A DNA stretch of 64,000 nucleotides from Atrichornis clamosus (taxonomy: Eukaryota > Chordata > Aves > Passeriformes > Menuridae), in NCBI GenBank assembly GCA_013400975.1, contig WBMZ01010248.1:1-64000 (forward strand). The letters are read 5' to 3'. The position numbers and the translations under genes are program-made. How positions within the stretch are numbered: position 1 is the first letter of the stretch; the number at the start of each line of letters is the position of its first letter. Shown piece by piece: positions 63,944 through 64,000 of this stretch. Below the pieces are notes generated by a model. That model did no database searches. It saw nothing but the letters and a program-made list of their open reading frames with translations, and was not told the DNA's origin.

Positions 63944-64000
63944 TTAATCCTTATAAAGAGCAGTAAGAGAGGGCACTGTGTGCTTAAAACACCGAGAAGG

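Overview
This is a vertebrate nuclear window, almost certainly from a bird. Spliced genes with GT-AG introns, repeated CR1 retrotransposon 3' ends with the (ATTCTATG)n tail, small introns and a fragment resembling a bird endogenous-retrovirus LTR all point there. The gene order KIAA0040 - TNN - MRPS14 - CACYBP - RABGAP1L matches human 1q25 as I know it, in inverted orientation. Species cannot be told from the sequence.

Layout. 1-9250: KIAA0040 on the + strand, with a CpG-island start (1-170), one long intron, one coding exon (5875-6207) and a probable 3 kb 3' UTR. 12874-33958 (- strand, with a possible non-coding first exon near 38592-38740): tenascin-N/W (TNN). Signal-peptide exon, EGF exon, an FN3 exon array and most of the fibrinogen-like domain can be found, but the gene is broken by many independent lesions, so I call it a unitary pseudogene. 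39829-42191: MRPS14 on +, three coding exons, complete (128 aa). 43858-49344: CACYBP on -, six coding exons, complete (221 aa), tail to tail with MRPS14. 57776-63910: the last six coding exons of RABGAP1L on - (241 residues, coiled-coil C-terminus); the gene continues beyond the right edge.

Functionally these are unrelated neighbours kept together by synteny: a small membrane protein of unknown role, a dead extracellular-matrix gene, a mitochondrial small-subunit ribosomal protein, a SIAH1/S100A6-binding adaptor and a Rab GAP. No operon logic applies. The most notable points are the decay of TNN (nonsense codons, frameshifts and two destroyed splice sites beside perfectly preserved exons), a tandem GC-rich minisatellite carrying E2F-like sites just upstream of CACYBP, an apparent GC-AG intron in CACYBP, and related repeat copies in the same orientation flanking both the MRPS14 and CACYBP promoters.

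Small repeats, an AT-repeat assembly gap (45114-45141), a perfect 22-bp palindrome and a perfect 16-bp-arm hairpin are also recorded. Exon limits come from reading splice sites and reading-frame phase by eye; UTR ends are inferred from poly(A) signals only.
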